Below, in pieces: positions 20,465 to 29,901 of a stretch of DNA of 64,000 bases. A program made the position numbers and the translations under genes. How positions within the stretch are numbered: the first letter of the stretch is position 1; each line of letters opens with the position of its first letter. Below the pieces are notes generated by a model. That model was given only the letters and a program-made list of their open reading frames with translations. It searched no databases and was not told where the DNA came from. This DNA comes from an uncultured Lachnospiraceae bacterium (GTDB taxonomy: Bacteria > Bacillota > Clostridia > Lachnospirales > Lachnospiraceae), in the NCBI GenBank assembly GCA_902776305.1, contig CACYPS010000004.1:176624-240623 (forward strand), in the 5' to 3' direction.

Positions 20465-21208
20465 ATGAAGACTGATTACAGAACGTATCATCCAACGAAA
20501 AAAGAATGGGTCTCGCTCATACTTGAGGCCGCTCTGCTCTGTGCTGCCGTCGCCTATCTGTTTTATCGGAATGTCATCGCCATCATCCCGCTCATCCCCC
20601 TCGGCATTTTTTATGTGAAAAGCTCCGTGCAGAAGCGCGGCACAGCGCGCCGGGACAAACTCCTGCACGATTTCAGGGAGATGCTCTCCGGTCTGACAGT
20701 CGCGCTGCGGGCAGGCTATTCCGTGGAAAATGCCTTTCTGGACGCCGAAAAGAACCTCATTCAGGTAGTCGGCAGGGATTCGGATATGACCAAGGAGCTT
20801 ATGTGGATGAACGCGCAGATCAGGCTCTCGGTCCCTGTAGAGCGCCTTCTGATGGATTTCGGCCGCCGGTCAGGGGCGGAGGATATTGAGAACTTTGCGG
20901 CGGTATTTGCAGCGGCAAAAAGAATGGGCGGAAGCACGGCAGACATCGTCAGGGAGACCGCTGTCACGATCACTTCGAAGATCGATGTCGAGAGGGAGAT
21001 AGAGACCGCCATCGCCGCCAAAAAATATGAACAGAAAATCATGAGCGTAATGCCTGCCTTCATCATTTTATATATGCAGCTGACATCGCCCGGTTTTCTG
21101 TCCGTTATGTATACATCGGCATTCGGCATCATCGTAATGACAATATGCCTTGCGGTATACGGCGGCGCCCTCTGGTGGGGAGCAAAAATTGTCGACATCA
21201 AAGTCTGA
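20465..21208 (+). CDS. tadB: Tad pilus inner-membrane protein TadB
   Basis: About 247 residues with two N-terminal TM helices, a cytoplasmic T2SSF (GspF-like) domain (FREMLSGLTVALRAGYSVEN, then LLMDFGRRSGAEDIENFAAV) and two C-terminal TM helices. It forms the platform on which the TadA ATPase acts. The ATG at 20465 is 14 bases after the tadA stop; the longer frame start overlaps tadA and is less likely. Confidence 0.9.
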   Translation: MKTDYRTYHPTKKEWVSLILEAALLCAAVAYLFYRNVIAIIPLIPLGIFYVKSSVQKRGTARRDKLLHDFREMLSGLTVALRAGYSVENAFLDAEKNLIQVVGRDSDMTKELMWMNAQIRLSVPVERLLMDFGRRSGAEDIENFAAVFAAAKRMGGSTADIVRETAVTITSKIDVEREIETAIAAKKYEQKIMSVMPAFIILYMQLTSPGFLSVMYTSAFGIIVMTICLAVYGGALWWGAKIVDIKV

Positions 21209-21247
21209 GAACGGGCAAAGCAGTGCGGCTCGGAAGAGGAGGTAACT

Positions 21248-22573
21248 ATGAGAATTATGTTGATTTACACAATCATACCGATCGCCTTTGTAATTCTGTT
21301 TGTACATGTGCGCGGCGGGTTTCTGAAAGCCTCGAAATACATAAACCGAACGCTGCTATCCCGGCTCGCCGTTGACGACGCGAGCGTAAGAACAGCTCTT
21401 GTTGTCGTATTTTGTGCAAATGCCGCTGCCGCTCTCGTCACCCTGTATAGCCTGATGAACAATACGGCTGAAGAAGGATATCTCCTGCGTCAGGACCATA
21501 ACGGTTATGCATACACAGAGAATCTGGAAGTCTCCATATCGGGGGAGCAGAGACCTGTGGAGATCGTCGTGGAACCGAAGGCTTACACCGAAACGGAGAA
21601 GGAAGAGATTCTGGATCACGCCGCGGCCAGGCTTCAGAAACGTATCCTCGGTGACCAGCCTGCCTCCCATGTGACGCACGACGTTGTACTCGTCAGTTCC
21701 TATGAGGACACGCCGATCGTGATATCCTGGATCACGGACCGGCCGGATATTCTCGACTGGGAAGGGAAAATATGCGACGGCGTTCCGGAAAGCGGGACGG
21801 ACGTCACGCTGGAAGCGAGCATAGAGTGGGGTGAGCTGGTGCGGGAAGTGAAAATACCTCTGACGGTGTATCCCGAGGAACTTTCCGAAACGGAAGCTTT
21901 TCGGAGGAAGGTCAGCGATGCGGTGGAAACAGCCAACAGCACGGAAGACGAGAAACTGGTCCTGCCGGATGTGATCGATGGGGAAAATGTCAACTGGCGG
22001 CCCGTGACCAGCGGAGAGGGTCTCATCCTGCTCTTTACAGGTCTTGTTTTCGCAGCTCTCTATCTGTATTCGCGGATCCAGAACCGGGAGATCGAAGCGA
22101 TGAAGAGGAGAGAGGCGCTGCTCTGCGATTATCCGCATCTGGTGAACAAGCTTGTTCTTCTGCTCAACGCGGGGCTGAGCATGAGAGCTGCATTTGAAAA
22201 AATCGCCAGCGACTATCAGCTCTCGCTTAAAAACGGCGGAGCTGTCAGGGAGGGATTTGAGGAAGTCCTGAGAGTCTGCGGCGAGATGGATAAAGGCGTC
22301 TCCGAGATAGAGGCCTACCGGCATATGGGAACCCGAACGGAAGAACCTAAGTATAAGACTTTCAGCACGCTGCTCGTCCAGAACATGCGTAAGGGCAGCG
22401 GGGAGCTGATCCGGCAGCTTGAGAGAGAATCGACCGAAGCATTCGAGGAGCGCAAGAAGAGAGCTCGTATACTCGGTGAACAGGCAGATACAAAGCTTAT
22501 GTTTCCGATGATGCTCATGCTCATGGTCGTGTTCGCGATCCTGATGGTGCCGGCGATGGTCTCATTCGGATAA
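21248..22573 (+). CDS. tadC: Tad pilus inner-membrane protein TadC
   Basis: 441 residues. The C-terminal 170 residues form a T2SSF domain (LVNKLVLLLNAGLSMRAAFE, then ELIRQLERESTEAFEERKK, then LMFPMMLMLMVVFAILMVPA), the TadC hallmark. Unusually, about 250 residues precede it: an N-terminal TM helix, an extracytoplasmic beta-rich segment, and another TM near residue 260. GAGGAGGTAACT precedes the ATG. The Flp pilin and a pseudopilin-like gene are about 18 kb away, so the locus is split. Confidence 0.88.
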   Translation: MRIMLIYTIIPIAFVILFVHVRGGFLKASKYINRTLLSRLAVDDASVRTALVVVFCANAAAALVTLYSLMNNTAEEGYLLRQDHNGYAYTENLEVSISGEQRPVEIVVEPKAYTETEKEEILDHAAARLQKRILGDQPASHVTHDVVLVSSYEDTPIVISWITDRPDILDWEGKICDGVPESGTDVTLEASIEWGELVREVKIPLTVYPEELSETEAFRRKVSDAVETANSTEDEKLVLPDVIDGENVNWRPVTSGEGLILLFTGLVFAALYLYSRIQNREIEAMKRREALLCDYPHLVNKLVLLLNAGLSMRAAFEKIASDYQLSLKNGGAVREGFEEVLRVCGEMDKGVSEIEAYRHMGTRTEEPKYKTFSTLLVQNMRKGSGELIRQLERESTEAFEERKKRARILGEQADTKLMFPMMLMLMVVFAILMVPAMVSFG

Positions 22574-22690
22574 AAAGAAATATTCTCCTGCCGCCATTCA
22601 GACATATATGGTGGTTTGTCACAAAAATAAACTTTGTATAGTATTACCTATTGCATTCCCCGAATCCTTGGTTTATCATTCTTTCGGTTT

Positions 22691-22738
22691 AACTATATCT
22701 TGTGGGGATTTATTGTATCTCCACATAATATAGATGTG
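22691..22738 (+). promoter_or_regulatory. tandem NrdR-box-like sites
   Basis: AACTATATCTTGTGGG (22691-22706) and CCACATAATATAGATGTG (22721-22738) each resemble half-palindromic NrdR boxes. Their centres are about 31 bp apart, three helical turns, the classic spacing for NrdR on ribonucleotide reductase promoters. The first match is imperfect. They lie about 200 bases before nrdD. Confidence 0.6.
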
Positions 22739-22771
22739 TGAAAGACTTTACAGATTGTATGAAGTTGAAAT

Positions 22772-22888
22772 ACAATTCAGGCGGCGTGAGCAAGTTGTCT
22801 GTTGTCTGCCGGTCTACGAAGGATTTGGAAAGACACCGGATGACGACTTGCACAGCCCGGCGGGATAGCCGGGGCGCTGCTTAAATTG
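22772..22888 (+). ncRNA. candidate structured leader RNA of nrdD (unassigned)
   Basis: The segment folds as a closed junction. An outer stem ACAATT/AATTGT is extended by GCGGCG/CGCTGC, helix CAAGTTGTC/GACGACTTG carries an apical hairpin built from CCGGT/ACCGG and GTCT/AGAC, and a separate hairpin CCCGGC-GGGATA-GCCGGG follows. It ends 43 bases before the nrdD start. I do not recognise the core of a known riboswitch class (no cobalamin, T-box or SAM signature), so the identity is open. Confidence 0.5.
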
Positions 22889-22930
22889 TGATATTGATAA
22901 GAGTACTACGTTAAGAGGGCGGGGAATACT

Positions 22931-25102
22931 ATGAAGATTATTAAGCGAAGCGGCAAGGAGATGGTATTTGACGGGCGTAAGATCGTCGCAGCAATCGAGA
23001 GGGCGAACACGGAAGTTGCTGAGAGACTCCGCCTTAACGGAGATCAGATCAGCTACATCGAACGTGAAGTTGAAGATAACTGCAGGAGCCTGACACGCGC
23101 AGCCAATGTCGAGGAGATCCAGGATATGGTCGAGAACGGCATCATGGGCGTCGGGAGGTACGAGGTCGCCAGAAAGTATATCACTTACAGGTATAAGCAT
23201 GCCCTTGTTCGTCAGGCCAACACGACCGACGAGCAGATCATGAGTCTGATCGACTGCAATAATGAGGAAGTAAAACAGGAGAATTCGAACAAGAATCCTA
23301 CTGTCAACAGTGTACAGCGCGATTATATGGCAGGGGAGGTAAGCAAGGACCTGACTCGCCGTTTTCTTTTACCGGAAGATATCGTGAGAGCGCATGAGGA
23401 AGGACTCATTCATTTCCACGATTCGGATTATTTCGCACAGCGCATGCATAACTGCTGCCTCGTCAATCTGGAGGATATGCTCCAGAACGGCACGGTCATT
23501 TCCGAGACCATGATCGAGAAACCCCATAGCTTTGCCACGGCCTGCAACATTGCAACACAGGCAATCGCTCAGATAGCAAGTTCCCAGTATGGCGGACAGA
23601 GCATTACGCTGTCACATCTGGTTCCTTTCGTTGAGGTGAGCCGTCAGAAATTCCGCAAGGAGGTCGCTCAGGAATTTGCAGATGCAGGTATGGAGGCTAC
23701 GGAAGAACAGATTAATACGATTGCCGAGCTGCGCGTTCGCAAGGAGATCAACCGCGGTGTGCAGGTCATTCAGTATCAGGTCATTACTCTGATGACGACC
23801 AACGGGCAGGCACCGTTTATCACCGTTTTCATGTATCTCGATGAGGTTCCGGAAGGCAGACTGCGCGATGATCTTGCTTTGGTCATTGAGGAAATGCTGA
23901 AGCAGCGCATTCAGGGCGTAAAGAACGAGAAGGGAGTCTGGATCACCCCGGCGTTCCCGAAGCTTATATATGTACTTGATGAGGACAATGTCAGCGAAGG
24001 CTCTAAGTATTATTATCTGACAAAACTCGCCGCAAAATGCACGGCGAAGAGAATGGTTCCAGATTATATCTCCGCAAAGAAGATGAAGGAGTTCAAGAAC
24101 GGTGACGTTTATCCCTGCATGGGGTGCCGTTCTTTCCTGACACCGGACACGACGGGGCTCGCCGAAGACGGAAGCCATAAGTATTACGGTCGTTTTAATC
24201 AGGGTGTTGTTACACTGAATCTGGTGGATGTCGCCTGTTCATCCGGCAAGGATGAAGATTTATTCTGGAAACTGATGGATGAGCGCACGGAACTCTGCAG
24301 AAGAGCTCTCATGTGCCGCCACGAGCGTCTGCTCGGAACACCGTCCGATGTGGCGCCGATCCTCTGGCAGTATGGTGCGCTTGCACGTCTGAAGAAAGGT
24401 GAGAAGATCGATAAGCTTCTATATAATAATTACTCCACGATCTCACTCGGTTACGCGGGTCTCTGCGAGTGCACGAAGTATATGAAAGGCGTTTCCCATA
24501 CAGATGAAGCGGGCAAGGACTTTGCACTCAGAGTCATGCAGTATATGAATGACAAGTGCGCAAAGTGGAGAGCGGAGACCAATATCTCATTCAGTCTTTA
24601 CGGAACACCGCTCGAGTCCACGACATATAAGTTCGCGAAATGCCTGCAGAAGCGTTTTGGTTCTATTCCGGGCGTCACGGACAGGAACTATATTACGAAC
24701 AGTTACCATGTCCATGTGACGGAGGAGATCGATGCCTTTACGAAGCTGAAGTTCGAGTCGGAATTCCAGGCACTTTCTCCGGGAGGAGCCATCAGCTACG
24801 TGGAAGTTCCGAACATGATGCATAACATCGATGCGGTTCTGGGAGTGATGGAGTATATTTACGACAATATCATGTACGCAGAACTCAACACAAAGAGCGA
24901 TTACTGCCAGAAGTGCGGATACGACGGCGAGATTCAGATCGTATCGGATCATGATGGCAAGCTCGTATGGGAATGCCCGGTGTGCGGGAACCGAGATCAG
25001 TCCACTATGAATGTTGCGCGCAGAACGTGCGGGTATATCGGAACACAGTTCTGGAACCAGGGAAGAACACAGGAAATCAAAGAGAGAGTGCTGCATCTGT
25101 AA
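22931..25102 (+). CDS. nrdD: anaerobic ribonucleoside-triphosphate reductase
   Basis: 723 residues; the class III reductase makes dNTPs under anaerobiosis using a glycyl radical. An N-terminal ATP-cone (MKIIKRSGKEMVFDGRKIVA) gives allosteric control. The active-site region includes HNCCLVNLEDML. The C terminus has a zinc site (CQKCGYDG and CPVCGN) and the radical loop RRTCGYIGTQFW with the modified Gly. The start has GAGGGCGGGGAATACT before it. The activase gene nrdG follows at 25228. Confidence 0.97.
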   Translation: MKIIKRSGKEMVFDGRKIVAAIERANTEVAERLRLNGDQISYIEREVEDNCRSLTRAANVEEIQDMVENGIMGVGRYEVARKYITYRYKHALVRQANTTDEQIMSLIDCNNEEVKQENSNKNPTVNSVQRDYMAGEVSKDLTRRFLLPEDIVRAHEEGLIHFHDSDYFAQRMHNCCLVNLEDMLQNGTVISETMIEKPHSFATACNIATQAIAQIASSQYGGQSITLSHLVPFVEVSRQKFRKEVAQEFADAGMEATEEQINTIAELRVRKEINRGVQVIQYQVITLMTTNGQAPFITVFMYLDEVPEGRLRDDLALVIEEMLKQRIQGVKNEKGVWITPAFPKLIYVLDEDNVSEGSKYYYLTKLAAKCTAKRMVPDYISAKKMKEFKNGDVYPCMGCRSFLTPDTTGLAEDGSHKYYGRFNQGVVTLNLVDVACSSGKDEDLFWKLMDERTELCRRALMCRHERLLGTPSDVAPILWQYGALARLKKGEKIDKLLYNNYSTISLGYAGLCECTKYMKGVSHTDEAGKDFALRVMQYMNDKCAKWRAETNISFSLYGTPLESTTYKFAKCLQKRFGSIPGVTDRNYITNSYHVHVTEEIDAFTKLKFESEFQALSPGGAISYVEVPNMMHNIDAVLGVMEYIYDNIMYAELNTKSDYCQKCGYDGEIQIVSDHDGKLVWECPVCGNRDQSTMNVARRTCGYIGTQFWNQGRTQEIKERVLHL

Positions 25103-25227
25103 AGTACAGCAATAGTTCTCTGAGTCTTGTTCTTAGAAGATTCTCATACGTATAGTCCGGCAGTGAAATACCATACCCTGAGGAATTCCGGGATTATATG
25201 GCGGATATCTAATGCGGAGGATACAGC

Positions 25228-25758
25228 ATGTACTATGGCGAGATCAAGAAAACGGATATAGCAAACGGACCCGGCGTCCGGGTCTCCCTCTTCGTGAGCG
25301 GCTGTACGCACGCCTGCCGGGGATGTTTTAATGAGCAGACCTGGGATTTTAAATTCGGGCATCCCTACACGGAGGAAGTAGAGGATGAAATCATGGATGC
25401 GTTGCGGCCTAAATATATAAGAGGGCTCACTCTCCTCGGCGGGGAGCCCATGGAACCTAAAAACCAGAGGAGTCTTGTAAAACTTCTCGAAAGGGTTCGC
25501 AGAGAATATCCGCAAAAAAGCATCTGGTGCTACACCGGATATCTTTTTGACAGAGATCTCCTGAAAGAGAGCAGGGCAAGATGCGAGTATACGGATGAAA
25601 TGCTGAGCCTTATAGATGTCATTGTTGACGGAGAATTTGAGCTTGACAGAAAGGATATTACGCTGCTCTTTCGCGGTTCATCAAACCAGAGATTGATTGA
25701 TGTAAAACAGTCGCTTGTTGCCGGAGAAATCGTGCTTGTAGATGAGTCTGCACTCTGA
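25228..25758 (+). CDS. nrdG: anaerobic ribonucleotide reductase activating protein
   Basis: A 176-residue radical SAM activase that installs the glycyl radical on NrdD. The 4Fe-4S binding motif is CTHACRGC near residue 30. GGEP near residue 72 is the SAM-binding segment. The last part (DGEFELDRKDITLLFRGSSN) matches NrdG family C termini. The ATG is preceded by CGGAGGATACAGC. It follows nrdD by 125 bases without a visible terminator, so probably cotranscribed. A copy of the dispersed repeat begins two bases after its stop. Confidence 0.95.
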   Translation: MYYGEIKKTDIANGPGVRVSLFVSGCTHACRGCFNEQTWDFKFGHPYTEEVEDEIMDALRPKYIRGLTLLGGEPMEPKNQRSLVKLLERVRREYPQKSIWCYTGYLFDRDLLKESRARCEYTDEMLSLIDVIVDGEFELDRKDITLLFRGSSNQRLIDVKQSLVAGEIVLVDESAL

Positions 25759-25760
25759 AT

Positions 25761-25796
25761 CAAGAACGCATCGGCGTTCTTGCCGCGACATGCGCT
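25761..25796 (+). repeat. dispersed palindromic repeat, copy 3 (partial)
   Basis: CAAGAACGCATCGGCGTTCT, then TGCCGCGACATGCGC. The right half of the element is missing. The remaining gap to 26065 holds a hairpin (GCCGTTGCGCCGGTGC region with GATGCGACAGCCCTTTTTT) and the CTCGTGACG/GAGTCT motif also seen near 1700. Confidence 0.7.
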
Positions 25797-26065
25797 AAAG
25801 AGCAGCTATTCCTTTTTACTGAGATGAAATATTCAGTCATATCTTGACGAAATATGGCTTCCATGCTATTTTGAAGCGTGGAAGGTCGAGACGATTCAAG
25901 AGCATGTTTGTAGAGGGCCGTTGCGCCGGTGCAGACCGGATGCGACAGCCCTTTTTTAAATCTCTGATGCAGTCTCTGACGCGAAATTCTCGTGACGTGA
26001 GTCTGCGATGAATACGCAAAACGGAAGTCGTGTCCGGCAGTAGATACGACATATGGAGGAAATAC

Positions 26066-27157
26066 ATGAAAAGGTTAATCGCGCTGCTTTTGGCAGCCGG
26101 ACTTATGGTATCCGGTCTGACAGGATGTAGTGGTATCGTATCGTCGGGTCAGACAGACGAATCGGTCACGGATTCAGATGAAAGTGATGAGAGCTCTGAA
26201 TATAAGTTCCGCAAAGATCTTGCCGAGAAGACAATCGGTATTTCGGTGAGTTCTCTTCGCGGTAACTATATGAAAGTCTTCAGGACATCTCTTCTGAACC
26301 GGATGAAGAAGCTCGGCTTTAAGGAACAGAATGTTTCGGTTTACGAGAACAACGGAGATCTGGCACTGGAATTGAAAATGATCGATCTTCTCATTGACAG
26401 CGATGTCGACCAGCTGCTGATCTGCCCCAATGACTCTGCCGATGTGTCTGCCATTACCGATAAAGTTGTGGCTTCAGGTATTCCGCTCATTTACTTTAAT
26501 TACGTTCCGGATGAAGCGGAGCGTCAGAGATGGGTTGATAATAACTGGAATGTCTCATGTGTCGGAGGTGACAGAACACAGGTCGGAAAACTTCAGGCTA
26601 CACTGGTCGCCAGTCTGGGCATGGATCAGCTGGATATGAACAAGAACGGATACGTTGATTATATCCTGATAGAAGGACCTGAAGATAATCCGCTCTCGAG
26701 CCTTCGCCGGGAAACCTTCCTGGCTGAGATGAATGAAGCCGGAATCCCGATCCAGTGTCTGGATGATCGCCATGCTGATTGGAACAGGCAGACTGCATTT
26801 GAAGTCGTTCAGGAAGACCTGAATACAATCGGAAGGGACATTGAAGTGGTCGTATGCCAGAACGACGCGATGGCGCTCGGCGCTATGCTTGCTATTCAGA
26901 TGGCTGACCGGATCGTCAGCAGCGACATCTATCTGGTCGGTGTGGATTGTGATCTGGAGGCTATTCAGAATATTCGCCAGGGAACGATGACCGGTTCGGT
27001 CTTTATTGACGGAAGCACACAGGCTGCGGCTGTCATAACAAATATAATGAACAACATAGACGGGCTGAAAAATTCGAGGGAGACCTATGTAGACTATGTA
27101 CTGGTCACGGCAGCGAACGCCGAGAGCGTACAGGGTATTCTTGAGCATCCAGTCTGA
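26066..27157 (+). CDS. sugar-binding lipoprotein (periplasmic binding protein type 1)
   Basis: 363 residues. The signal peptide ends in the lipobox LTGC, followed by an acidic Ser/Asp/Glu linker. The body is a peripl_BP_4 (galactose/ribose/rhamnose-type) two-lobe domain: KTIGISVSSLRGNYMKVFRT, then QLLICPNDSADVSAITDKVV, then VVVCQNDAMALGAMLAIQMA, then VGVDCDLEAI. It should deliver a sugar to an ABC importer or act as a sensor. No permease or ATPase gene is adjacent, so its partner is elsewhere. ATG 26066 has GGAGGAAATAC before it. Confidence 0.88.
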   Translation: MKRLIALLLAAGLMVSGLTGCSGIVSSGQTDESVTDSDESDESSEYKFRKDLAEKTIGISVSSLRGNYMKVFRTSLLNRMKKLGFKEQNVSVYENNGDLALELKMIDLLIDSDVDQLLICPNDSADVSAITDKVVASGIPLIYFNYVPDEAERQRWVDNNWNVSCVGGDRTQVGKLQATLVASLGMDQLDMNKNGYVDYILIEGPEDNPLSSLRRETFLAEMNEAGIPIQCLDDRHADWNRQTAFEVVQEDLNTIGRDIEVVVCQNDAMALGAMLAIQMADRIVSSDIYLVGVDCDLEAIQNIRQGTMTGSVFIDGSTQAAAVITNIMNNIDGLKNSRETYVDYVLVTAANAESVQGILEHPV

Positions 27158-27187
27158 TATTTAAGCTAAAGGAAAGTGGACCTTTTT

Positions 27188-29854
27188 ATGAATTCAACTG
27201 AAAATAAAGAACCGGAGAAGGCTGTTTCGGAACCGAACAGTCCGAATATGGCTGCATCGGAGGATGTAAAGGAAATAAAGGGATATACAGACTCGACCGT
27301 AAAAAAGAAAAAAGGATCAGTACTGAGTCTTATACTTACAGTGCCGATACTTTTTGTCGTTGGATTTGCGGCATTATTGGCTTTTACCCTGAGATGGGCA
27401 CTCTCATTCTGGGCAGATCTCACAATGGATGAGATTGTTTATCACCTCACCACACCGCTCGAAGGAACCGGTGAGGATATTATGATGAAGTTCTACACGT
27501 TAGCCCTGTTGCCCGCACTCGCCGTTTTGGCGTTGGTATGCGTGACCATAGTGGTGATCAGGAGAAAACGTGAGAGGTGGTATGGAAGAGCTCTTGCAGT
27601 GGTATTTGTCCTGTCGCTGATCGTTGTCGGAATGTCAACCGGTTATGCATGGAATAACCTTAAGATTGATGAATATCTCAAAAATCAGAGCATCACGTCT
27701 TCATTTATAGAAGAGAATTATGTGGATCCGAATGCTGTAACACTGACTTTTCCAAAGACGAAGAGAAATCTCATTTATATCTTTCTGGAGTCTTTTGAGA
27801 CAACATTTACGGATAAAGCGAACGGGGGCGGCTTCGACTTTAACTGCATACCTGAAATGACAGAGCTTGCTCAGAAGTATGAGGATTTTTCGGGCACGTC
27901 GAAGAAGCTGAACGGAGGTCATGTACTGCCCGGAACAACATTTACTATGGGTGGAATGTTCGGACAGAGCAGCGGACTGCCTCTGCAGGTGGGACTCAAA
28001 GCGCAGGTGCTTGACAACCACGGCGCCATGAATGAGATGTATACGCAGGAGCATTTCTTCCCCGGAATCACAACATTGGGTGATATTCTCGAAGCGGAAG
28101 GATATCACAATGTTCTTTTTATAGGAAGTGAAGCTGTATTCGGCGGAAGGAAGCTTTATTATACCGAGCACGGAAACTATGAAATAGATGATTTCTGGTA
28201 TGCTGTTAACAGGAACTGGCTCGAGGGGAAAGAGAATTCGTGGGGATATGGTGACTGGCGCTTGTTTCTGCAGGCCAAGGAAAGGCTGAAAGAGCTTTCT
28301 GCCGAAGACCAGCCGTTCAACCTCACAATGCTGACGCTTGATACACACTTCGAAAATGGTATCCGATGCAAATATTGTGAATTTGAATATCCCGGTAACA
28401 GCTATGCAGATGTTTATTCTTGCTCCAGCAGGCAGCTTTCGGAGTTCATTTCCTGGTGCCAGGATCAGGATTGGTATGAAAATACTACGATTATTCTGAG
28501 CGGCGATCATACGACCATGGATTCCGATTTCTGTAACGGAGTAGATAAAGAGTATCCGAGAAAAACATTCACCTGTTATATCAATGCGGATGTCGAGCCG
28601 GAAGATGCTGCTCGTGAGCGCAGCTTCACTACGATGGATAATTTCCCGACAACGCTGGCTGCGATGGGCGTAAAGATCGAGGGTGACCGTCTCGGCCTCG
28701 GAACAAATCTGTTTTCTTCACAGGATACTCTCTATGAGACTTACGGAAAAGAAATGGATGCGGAACTGAGCCGCAGATCTCTGTTCATGGAGCAGGCATC
28801 CGAATTTGATCCGAACACGCAGGCTTATAAGAATGCAGTTATCAGGTATAAAGCCAGATATGGTGACGATTCGAGTGTGGACGAATCCGTGGCGGATGAC
28901 AGCAGTGCGCCCGGTAAGGACGAATCCGTGACGGACGAAAGCAGTGCACAGAGTGCGGACGATTCGACTACCGGTGAGAAAAATCCTGCGGACGCAGCGA
29001 CATCTGAAGTGGGAGAGAAAACAGATATTACGTATAATTCTCCGTTCCCGGATGATACGGCTGATCTGAAAGAGCATCTGCGCGGAAAAGGCGTAGCCGG
29101 TTCGGAACTGATCAAAGATATCATGAAAGATCCCTGGAAGACAGTCAGTGCGAATCTGGTTTCTGTTGAATCTGAGGAAGCTGTCGGATCGGAAGAAGAG
29201 CTTATCGCAGATGATAGCATACAGTCGGAAGAAAACCTGGCGGGCGTCGCGAATGTGATCAGCGCCAAAAATGTTGATGATAGTCTCGCTTCCGAAGCAT
29301 CCGATGATTCTGAAAGTCAGACTGCGGAACCGGCCGGCAAGAAGGATAGCTCAGAGGCAGAGCAGGCACAGGATATAAGCACTGCCACGGAACAGGCCGG
29401 CAAGAAGGATAGCTCAGAGGCAGAGCAGACACAGGATATGAGCACTGCCACGGAACAGGCCGGCAAGAAGGATAGCTCAGAGGCAGAGCAGGCACAGGAT
29501 ATGAGTACTGCTGTTAAAACGGCATCAGAAGTTGACAGCCAGGTCACATCAGAGGAATCGGACAGCGATATGGAGGAGGAGGAAACTGAGGAGGCTTTGG
29601 AAGGCAGCTGGATCCGCAGTGAAAAGGTTTCTGATAATCCTCTGGAAATCGGGCCCGCTGCCAGACAGATGTATCCGACAATGTTCCGGGATCCGGATTA
29701 CGGTTTTCTTCCTGAAAGCAAACTCAGGATTGATCCGTACGCGGCTTTTTCCGGAAACCGCCAGCCCAAGACAGAGGCCAGGATAACCACTGAGAGTGTC
29801 AAACAGCTGAAAGACTGGATCAGCGAGTGGAACAGCCAAGCTGCCCGCAATTGA
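27188..29854 (+). CDS. LtaS/MdoB-type sulfatase-fold phosphoglycerol transferase
   Basis: About 888 residues. Three to four N-terminal TM helices (about residues 43-70, 103-124, 133-150) precede an extracellular sulfatase domain. Catalytic landmarks are RNLIYIFLESFE (metal-binding Glu), LPGTTFTMGG with the nucleophile Thr near residue 251, and TIILSGDHTTMDSDF. Such enzymes polymerise glycerol phosphate of lipoteichoic acid or modify glycans. The last 300 residues are a low-complexity acidic Ser/Asp/Glu tail with three 21-residue repeats. The ATG at 27188 is preferred over GTG 27176, which overlaps the AAAGGAAAG ribosome binding site. Confidence 0.85.
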   Translation: MNSTENKEPEKAVSEPNSPNMAASEDVKEIKGYTDSTVKKKKGSVLSLILTVPILFVVGFAALLAFTLRWALSFWADLTMDEIVYHLTTPLEGTGEDIMMKFYTLALLPALAVLALVCVTIVVIRRKRERWYGRALAVVFVLSLIVVGMSTGYAWNNLKIDEYLKNQSITSSFIEENYVDPNAVTLTFPKTKRNLIYIFLESFETTFTDKANGGGFDFNCIPEMTELAQKYEDFSGTSKKLNGGHVLPGTTFTMGGMFGQSSGLPLQVGLKAQVLDNHGAMNEMYTQEHFFPGITTLGDILEAEGYHNVLFIGSEAVFGGRKLYYTEHGNYEIDDFWYAVNRNWLEGKENSWGYGDWRLFLQAKERLKELSAEDQPFNLTMLTLDTHFENGIRCKYCEFEYPGNSYADVYSCSSRQLSEFISWCQDQDWYENTTIILSGDHTTMDSDFCNGVDKEYPRKTFTCYINADVEPEDAARERSFTTMDNFPTTLAAMGVKIEGDRLGLGTNLFSSQDTLYETYGKEMDAELSRRSLFMEQASEFDPNTQAYKNAVIRYKARYGDDSSVDESVADDSSAPGKDESVTDESSAQSADDSTTGEKNPADAATSEVGEKTDITYNSPFPDDTADLKEHLRGKGVAGSELIKDIMKDPWKTVSANLVSVESEEAVGSEEELIADDSIQSEENLAGVANVISAKNVDDSLASEASDDSESQTAEPAGKKDSSEAEQAQDISTATEQAGKKDSSEAEQTQDMSTATEQAGKKDSSEAEQAQDMSTAVKTASEVDSQVTSEESDSDMEEEETEEALEGSWIRSEKVSDNPLEIGPAARQMYPTMFRDPDYGFLPESKLRIDPYAAFSGNRQPKTEARITTESVKQLKDWISEWNSQAARN
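29334..29523 (+). repeat. three 63-bp in-frame tandem repeats in the LtaS-like gene
   Basis: Each unit encodes KKDSSEAEQxQDxSTATEQAG (21 residues). The DNA copies are nearly identical, which points to recent expansion and likely length variation between strains. Confidence 0.9.
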
Positions 29855-29901
29855 CGGACGGTCTTATGACGGCTCGGATTTGCTGCGATGAAAGGAGTAG
29901 T

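Noticed and set aside
22772-22888. The nrdD leader as a cobalamin riboswitch or T-box
   Set aside because: The conserved B12-box segment and the T-box AGGGTGG-type sequence are not visible; left as unassigned.
29259-29547. Repetitive reverse frames opposite the LtaS-like tail
   Set aside because: Antisense reading of the 63-bp repeats; no start signals.
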